Assembly: GCF_041897535.1 (NCBI RefSeq)
Contig: NZ_CP169217.1
Location: forward strand, 3,038,001-3,102,000
Source of the DNA: Methylomicrobium lacus_A
GTDB taxonomy: Bacteria; Pseudomonadota; Gammaproteobacteria; Methylococcales; Methylomonadaceae
Direction of reading: 5' to 3'
DNA: 64,000 nucleotides
Shown: positions 60,674-64,000 of the stretch, one piece after another
Position numbering within the stretch: the stretch's first letter is position 1
Layout: every line of letters begins with the position of its first letter
Position numbers and translations under genes: made by a program
Notes under the pieces: model-generated
The model's input: only the letters and a program-made list of their open reading frames with translations
What the model was told of the DNA's origin: nothing
The model's database searches: none

Positions 60674-60707
60674 CTTTCAGTCCAGTTTCTAAGTCGGGAA
60701 ATTTGAC

Positions 60708-61382
60708 ATGATAAAGAAGACATTCCTCTTGATCGCCGCGGCTGGATTTTTAATCGCCTCACCGGCTTCCTATGCCGCCAGCTTCGACTGTGCGAAGGCG
60801 CGTAACTGGATTGAGAAAACGATCTGCTCCGATGTTGAATTGTCCGGCCTTGATGAGCAATTAACGGATTCGTATCAAAACGCGCTGGCGGTCGCCGCCA
60901 AAGGCGAGGCTCTGAAAGCGGAGCAAAAAGCCTGGCTCAAATCGACGCGTAATCCGTGTAAGGACATAGCCTGCTTGAGGCAGGCTTATGTGAACAGGAT
61001 TGCCGGCCTCGATGGGGTCGTCGCGGCCGCGCCGAAAGCGAATGGCATTTTCGGAGAATACGAACGCTATGATAACGGCAAGCCGGCTAAGGACTCGGCC
61101 ACGATCCTGGTAAAGGAAGAGAAGGACGGCCGGATTCATGTGCGGGGCGATGCGGCATGGGTAGGTAACGCGGAACGAGGAAACGTTAACACCGGCGAGC
61201 TGGAAGGATCGTTCCCGCTCGACAACGGCAAGATTCATTATGCCGACGGCGAGGCAGAAGGCTGCCGGCTGACCATTGCCTTCGCTCCGAACGGCCTGAC
61301 CGTCAGCGATGACAACATGCGCTGCGGTGGACTCAATGTTTCGTTCAACGGGCAATATCGGAAAGTTAAGGGCAAGCCGTGA
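60708..61382 (+). CDS. Secreted protein with N-terminal LprI-like (DUF1311) domain
   Basis: The 224-residue product has a signal peptide (cleavage probably after SYA, residue 23). The LprI-like domain (about 25-100) has the four-Cys pattern Cys28, Cys40, Cys84 and Cys89 (FDCAKARNWIEKTICSD, NPCKDIACLRQAY). LprI-like proteins are periplasmic lysozyme inhibitors in some bacteria. The C-terminal half (about 110-224) is a separate beta-rich domain with a further Cys pair (EGCRLTI, NMRCGGL). I do not recognise that domain. The role in lysozyme binding is a guess. Confidence 0.75.
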   Translation: MIKKTFLLIAAAGFLIASPASYAASFDCAKARNWIEKTICSDVELSGLDEQLTDSYQNALAVAAKGEALKAEQKAWLKSTRNPCKDIACLRQAYVNRIAGLDGVVAAAPKANGIFGEYERYDNGKPAKDSATILVKEEKDGRIHVRGDAAWVGNAERGNVNTGELEGSFPLDNGKIHYADGEAEGCRLTIAFAPNGLTVSDDNMRCGGLNVSFNGQYRKVKGKP

Positions 61383-61450
61383 GCGTGCCACGGCCGGATG
61401 TGGGGCGTGTTTCACCGAATCTTGCGGTTATGTAAATAAGAGGAATAGTT

Positions 61451-61768
61451 ATGGAGCCCGAAGCAGAAACCGATAATCGCCGAGACATGCGAGTTGCCCG
61501 TATCTTGGCATCGCTTATCAGTGTTGTGCTGATTGGGCTTGGGCTCTGGTCCATCTTCAGCGGAACCTACTCGGGGCACACATCCAAGCTGGGTGGAGCC
61601 GATATATTTCTCGAAGGTCGTTCGGCAGTTTTGGGCGGATGCATGTATATCGCCCTTGGGCTGTTTCCCTTGGCCTTCTGGTTCAAGCTGCCGCGGCATG
61701 CCGCTTGGTGGGCCAGCGTTTGCATGGTTGCGTTCTTGGGTTTCCTACTGACCATGCTTAACTCTTGA
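61451..61768 (+). CDS. Small membrane protein, unknown function
   Basis: The 105-residue product has a charged N-terminus (MEPEAETDNRRDMRVARIL) and three predicted membrane segments (about 18-38, 60-80 and 85-104). A AGAGGAA ribosome binding site precedes the ATG. It is not recognisable as a named family. It follows the LprI-like gene after 68 nt in the same direction and may be co-transcribed. Confidence 0.65.
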   Translation: MEPEAETDNRRDMRVARILASLISVVLIGLGLWSIFSGTYSGHTSKLGGADIFLEGRSAVLGGCMYIALGLFPLAFWFKLPRHAAWWASVCMVAFLGFLLTMLNS

Positions 61769-61794
61769 ATCAGCGAGTAGCGTTGAAGATACAA

Positions 61795-61917
61795 GGGGGC
61801 GCACCGCGCACCATTTCCAAGTCGGGCCGTTTTATCGAATTCCGGTGGGCTATCTATCTCGTTTGCCAAGATTATCGTCGTAATTTGGCATCGAAAAGGG
61901 GGCGCGATGCGACCCTT
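61795..61917. repeat. Repeat unit A: paired GC-rich palindromes
   Basis: GGGGGCGCACCGCGCACCATT (61795-61815) starts the unit and GAAAAGGGGGCGCGATGCGACCC (61893-61915) ends it. Unit B at 62039-62108 has the same order with a shorter middle part. I see the two as degenerate copies of one element. The centre of A is about 50 bp longer. Confidence 0.5.
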
Positions 61918-61982
61918 ACCTGACAGCCTTTGACTTTTGGTTTTTTATGTGCACTTCAGTTCAATAGAATCGGCCGAGGCAC

Positions 61983-62012
61983 GAAGCCCATCAATCGCGA
62001 ACGATGGGCTTC
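61983..62012. repeat. Hairpin GAAGCCCATC / GATGGGCTTC
   Basis: Perfect 10-bp arms around a 10-nt loop (AATCGCGAAC). It lies in the palindrome-rich spacer and could fold on both strands. From memory, AACCCATCCTA-type sequences of this kind recur between genes in several proteobacteria, but this is not verified here. Confidence 0.5.
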
Positions 62013-62038
62013 CTTCGTCAACCCATCCTATGGCCCTG

Positions 62039-62108
62039 TAGGGTGCGCACCGCGCACCATTTCCGCTTTAAAAATTTGACAATGAAAAGGGGCGCAATGC
62101 GCCCCCTT
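62039..62108. repeat. Repeat unit B: paired GC-rich palindromes, also a terminator candidate
   Basis: GGTGCGC-ACC-GCGCACC (62042-62058) is one hairpin. GGGGCGCA-A-TGCGCCCC (62089-62105) is the second. Read on the minus strand, the second lies 8 nt beyond the HEPN-like gene stop and is followed by TTTTC, so it could end that transcript. It pairs with unit A at 61795-61917. Confidence 0.6.
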
Positions 62109-62113
62109 GTGGC

Positions 62114-62638
62114 TCATTTTCCATATGACAGGCTCGGATGAGCGTCTTGCGAAGATTGATGAGCAGGACCTGTTTCATCGGAATAGTAGTCATCGCAGAA
62201 GTCCATTAGCTGCCGACGTCTGTCATTGAGACGCTTATGAAGAGCCGTAATGAAATCATCTTCAATTTCTATATCTGTAAGCCGGTCTGTTAGCTGTCTT
62301 TTTCCCTTGCTCACCCGAGAGAGAAGAACCCGATGCTCTTCGGCATAGAACATGCCGTGAAATATCTTATTTCTTTCTTCAAATATGGATTTCAGATCGT
62401 CTATAGCGGCAAGCCAGTGGGCTAGAGCTTCTTCTTGAACTTTGTGTATACAAATGCGCCGAAGAAGCTCAAGATTTTGAGACACCGTGTTTCCGGGTGG
62501 CACTAATGCTTTGGCCAAATGATGATCTCTTGCCATGACAATTATTACACTTCGTACAGCGCGTTCCATGAATCCAAAATCGACTACCAACTGCCCAAGG
62601 CCTTGTAAAAATTTCGGTGATTCCAATTTACGATGCAT
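62114..62638 (-). CDS. HEPN-like protein with RNxxxH motif, possible RNase (orphan)
   Basis: The 174-residue all-helical product has an N-terminal helix (LVVDFGFMERAVRSVIIVMA, about 17-36). A later helix carries Arg89-Asn90 and His94 in RNKIFHG, the R-x4-H motif (RNxxxH) of HEPN nucleases. HEPN proteins are often toxins or anti-phage effectors. No partner gene (antitoxin or nucleotidyltransferase) is adjacent. I see no Shine-Dalgarno sequence before the ATG at 62638, and it lies between palindrome-rich spacers. The helical fold and motif are a weak match. A structural or profile search would decide whether it is a nuclease. Confidence 0.6.
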   Translation of the reverse strand: MHRKLESPKFLQGLGQLVVDFGFMERAVRSVIIVMARDHHLAKALVPPGNTVSQNLELLRRICIHKVQEEALAHWLAAIDDLKSIFEERNKIFHGMFYAEEHRVLLSRVSKGKRQLTDRLTDIEIEDDFITALHKRLNDRRRQLMDFCDDYYSDETGPAHQSSQDAHPSLSYGK

Positions 62639-62690
62639 AGATTGATGTGTAATGAGTGATTAAATAGTCGTATATGTTAGGTTGAGCCTG

Positions 62691-62727
62691 GTAGGTCGGG
62701 TAACAGCTTCATCGTTGCCAGACCTAC
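62691..62727. repeat. Long imperfect hairpin after the slipin gene
   Basis: GTAGGTC-G-GGTAAC and GTTGCC-A-GACCTAC pair (one G-T pair) around AGCTTCATC. It lies 4 bp beyond the stop of the minus-strand slipin gene and lacks a T-tract. It is another palindrome of the type seen at 61795-62108. Confidence 0.5.
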
Positions 62728-62731
62728 GCGG

Positions 62732-63895
62732 TTAAACCGTGTTCGTCTTGTCGATCAGCCTGACCATACCATTCATCACGCTATCCAATCCACCATAAAC
62801 ATTCAGCGTATTGATTCGCGCTGTGATTTTTTCGAGCGACTCCAACTCTTTCAAACGCAACAGAATCGGATTGCCTTCCATCACCTTTGCGGTGTTGTGC
62901 AACGACCGTGTCGCCTGGGTTTCTTCCTGGCGCTTGATCAGGTTCGCTTCGGCCATTTTTTGCGCCTCGACGACCTGGGTCAAAATCGCTTTCATGTCGC
63001 CGGGCAGGACGATGTCGCGCGCACCGACCGATTTGACTTCGATGCCGTAAACGGACGCCTTCGCGGCGACGATCTCAAGAATCTGCCGGTTCAGCGAGTT
63101 CTTGTCGGCCAAGAGTTCATCCAGCGTTTGCGTGCTGACGACCGTGCGCAGGGCCAGCTGCAACTCGCGGTACAGAAACTCCTTCGCGTCGGCCAGTTCC
63201 GCGCGGGCTTTTTCCGCTTCCTTGATTTGCCAGGTCGCGGACAGATTCACGCGCAGGCTGACCTTGTCCTTGGTCAAAATTTCCTGGCCGTTCACTTCCA
63301 TGTTTTGCAAACGCAGGTCGAACAGCGTCAGCGTCGGGTTGTGGTTGAAGCGCCACCAGGCATGCACGCCCGCGCTCAACACCGCCTGAATTTCGTTGTC
63401 CACGGCCAGAAAGCCGACGTGATGGTCGGGAATGCTGAAGATCGCGATCGCGTTGATCGCGGCCCGCTTCAGCATGTCTTCCTTCGCGTTGCACAATTGC
63501 GCGGCGAGCGGCTTCGGCAGGGCCAATTCCCGGCCGATGTCGAGCTTGTCGATCCGGATTTCGTTTTGCGTTTTCCAGTACGCGCCCTGTTGGCCCGGCG
63601 CCTTGATGTCTTTCAGCACGTTGTTCTGATAGACCAGGCCGACCTCGTGGTCAGCCGTTTCCCAAAGCTGCAAGTGCGGCGCAAAGTCTTCCGCGTGCAG
63701 TTGCGCGAGGTTCAACAAATCGCCGGTGACGGTTTGCTGCAAGGCGTTCGTGATCGTGACGGTCTGCAACTGGTAGCGGTTCAGCCAGTCCCAGAGCCGG
63801 TAAACGCCGGGCGGCAGGACCTTCACGAACTGCTGATCCTTGAACAACAGGCCGCGTTGGGCTTCGGTGATGATCATTTTTTTGTTGATGGACAT
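62732..63895 (-). CDS. Slipin/SPFH protein with three N-terminal repeats
   Basis: The 387-residue product has a C-terminal SPFH domain (NGQEILTKDKVSLRVNLSA near 202-220, VKSVGARDIVLPGDMKAILT, then a charged helix ending AEANLIKRQEETQATRS). The N-terminal half has three related ~40-residue repeats (about 8-48, 80-120 and 155-195), each with the pattern hxVG/GLLxxxNxxxxxLxPGxxxxWxxxN. There is no hydrophobic N-terminal membrane helix, unlike qmcA at 59292. The ATG at 63895 has AAGGAG 8 nt upstream. An ATG 21 codons upstream is unlikely. Other slipins of this type exist in proteobacteria from memory. The function is unknown. Confidence 0.85.
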   Translation of the reverse strand: MSINKKMIITEAQRGLLFKDQQFVKVLPPGVYRLWDWLNRYQLQTVTITNALQQTVTGDLLNLAQLHAEDFAPHLQLWETADHEVGLVYQNNVLKDIKAPGQQGAYWKTQNEIRIDKLDIGRELALPKPLAAQLCNAKEDMLKRAAINAIAIFSIPDHHVGFLAVDNEIQAVLSAGVHAWWRFNHNPTLTLFDLRLQNMEVNGQEILTKDKVSLRVNLSATWQIKEAEKARAELADAKEFLYRELQLALRTVVSTQTLDELLADKNSLNRQILEIVAAKASVYGIEVKSVGARDIVLPGDMKAILTQVVEAQKMAEANLIKRQEETQATRSLHNTAKVMEGNPILLRLKELESLEKITARINTLNVYGGLDSVMNGMVRLIDKTNTV

Positions 63896-64000
63896 CGTTT
63901 TCTCCTTAAATTGGGGTTGACGGAACCTCCGCATCGACGCGGGCTGCTGACGCTTCAACCGGCGGGCGCCTTGCGTCCTGCGCGGCGCGCGCCGGCCGAT

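Larger units (their letters stand above)
61769..62113. other. Palindrome-rich spacer
   Basis: A 345-bp spacer without a gene, made almost wholly of imperfect palindromes: two related paired-hairpin units (61795-61917 and 62039-62108) and a perfect hairpin between them (61983-62012). It looks like a cluster of intergenic REP-type repeats. Confidence 0.6.

Noticed and set aside
61769..62731. CRISPR array in the palindrome-rich spacer
   Set aside because: Units differ in length and sequence, and there are only two copies with no uniform spacers.

Overview
The window looks like the core chromosome of a gammaproteobacterium of moderate-to-high GC. Gene order (hemA-prfA-prmC; lolB-ispE-tRNA-Gln-prs-rplY-pth; tRNA-Tyr/Gly/Thr-tuf-tRNA-Trp-secE-nusG-rplKAJL-rpoBC-rpsLG-fusA-tuf-S10-spc-alpha) is the classical gammaproteobacterial arrangement. 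The flanking accessory set (TamAB, YihY, long Lnt, QmcA/NfeD, three-repeat slipin, M67 peptidase beside prmC) is reminiscent of methylotrophs of the order Methylococcales. That placement is an inference from memory of family context and has not been tested by search.

Layout. 1-553: start of an unidentified minus-strand gene and a gene-poor AT-rich stretch. 554-4239 (minus): hemA, prfA and prmC, translationally coupled by 1-4 nt overlaps, followed by a JAMM (M67) metallopeptidase. 4412-9961 (plus): a TPR lipoprotein, lolB, ispE, tRNA-Gln, prs, rplY and pth. 9997-41256 (plus): an almost unbroken 31-kb translation/transcription block that opens with a near-consensus promoter and three tRNAs. It contains two tuf genes, secE/nusG, the L11, L10 and rpoBC genes, the str, S10, spc and alpha operons, secY, rpoA and rplQ, and closes with a bidirectional terminator.

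41355-44785: 7Fe ferredoxin, a periplasmic TPR-like protein with an apparently leaderless promoter, a CYTH-domain protein, Fe superoxide dismutase and a Bax-inhibitor-1-like membrane protein. 44870-50145 (minus): tamA-tamB. 50450-54107 (plus): yihY, lnt, rlpA. 54148-58398 (minus): ribF-ileS-lspA. 58581-64000 is the least conserved part: a small membrane protein, qmcA-nfeD, an LprI-like secreted protein, a small membrane protein, a palindrome-rich spacer, a HEPN-like protein with an RNxxxH motif, and a slipin whose N-terminal half has three related ~40-residue repeats.

The genes mostly supply the translation and transcription machinery plus envelope biogenesis (LolB, TamAB, Lnt, LspA, RlpA, SecE/SecY). 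Regulation visible in the sequence includes strong sigma70-type promoters before tRNA-Tyr, rpsL and rpsM, intrinsic hairpins before rplK and rpsL, an L10 leader, a hairpin between rplL and rpoB, and no room for an S10 leader between tuf and rpsJ. I found no transposon, prophage, CRISPR array or rRNA gene. No wholly new system is evident. The best leads are the HEPN-like orphan with its palindromic spacer, the repeat-headed slipin, the IscR-like site before sodB and the leaderless TPR gene.
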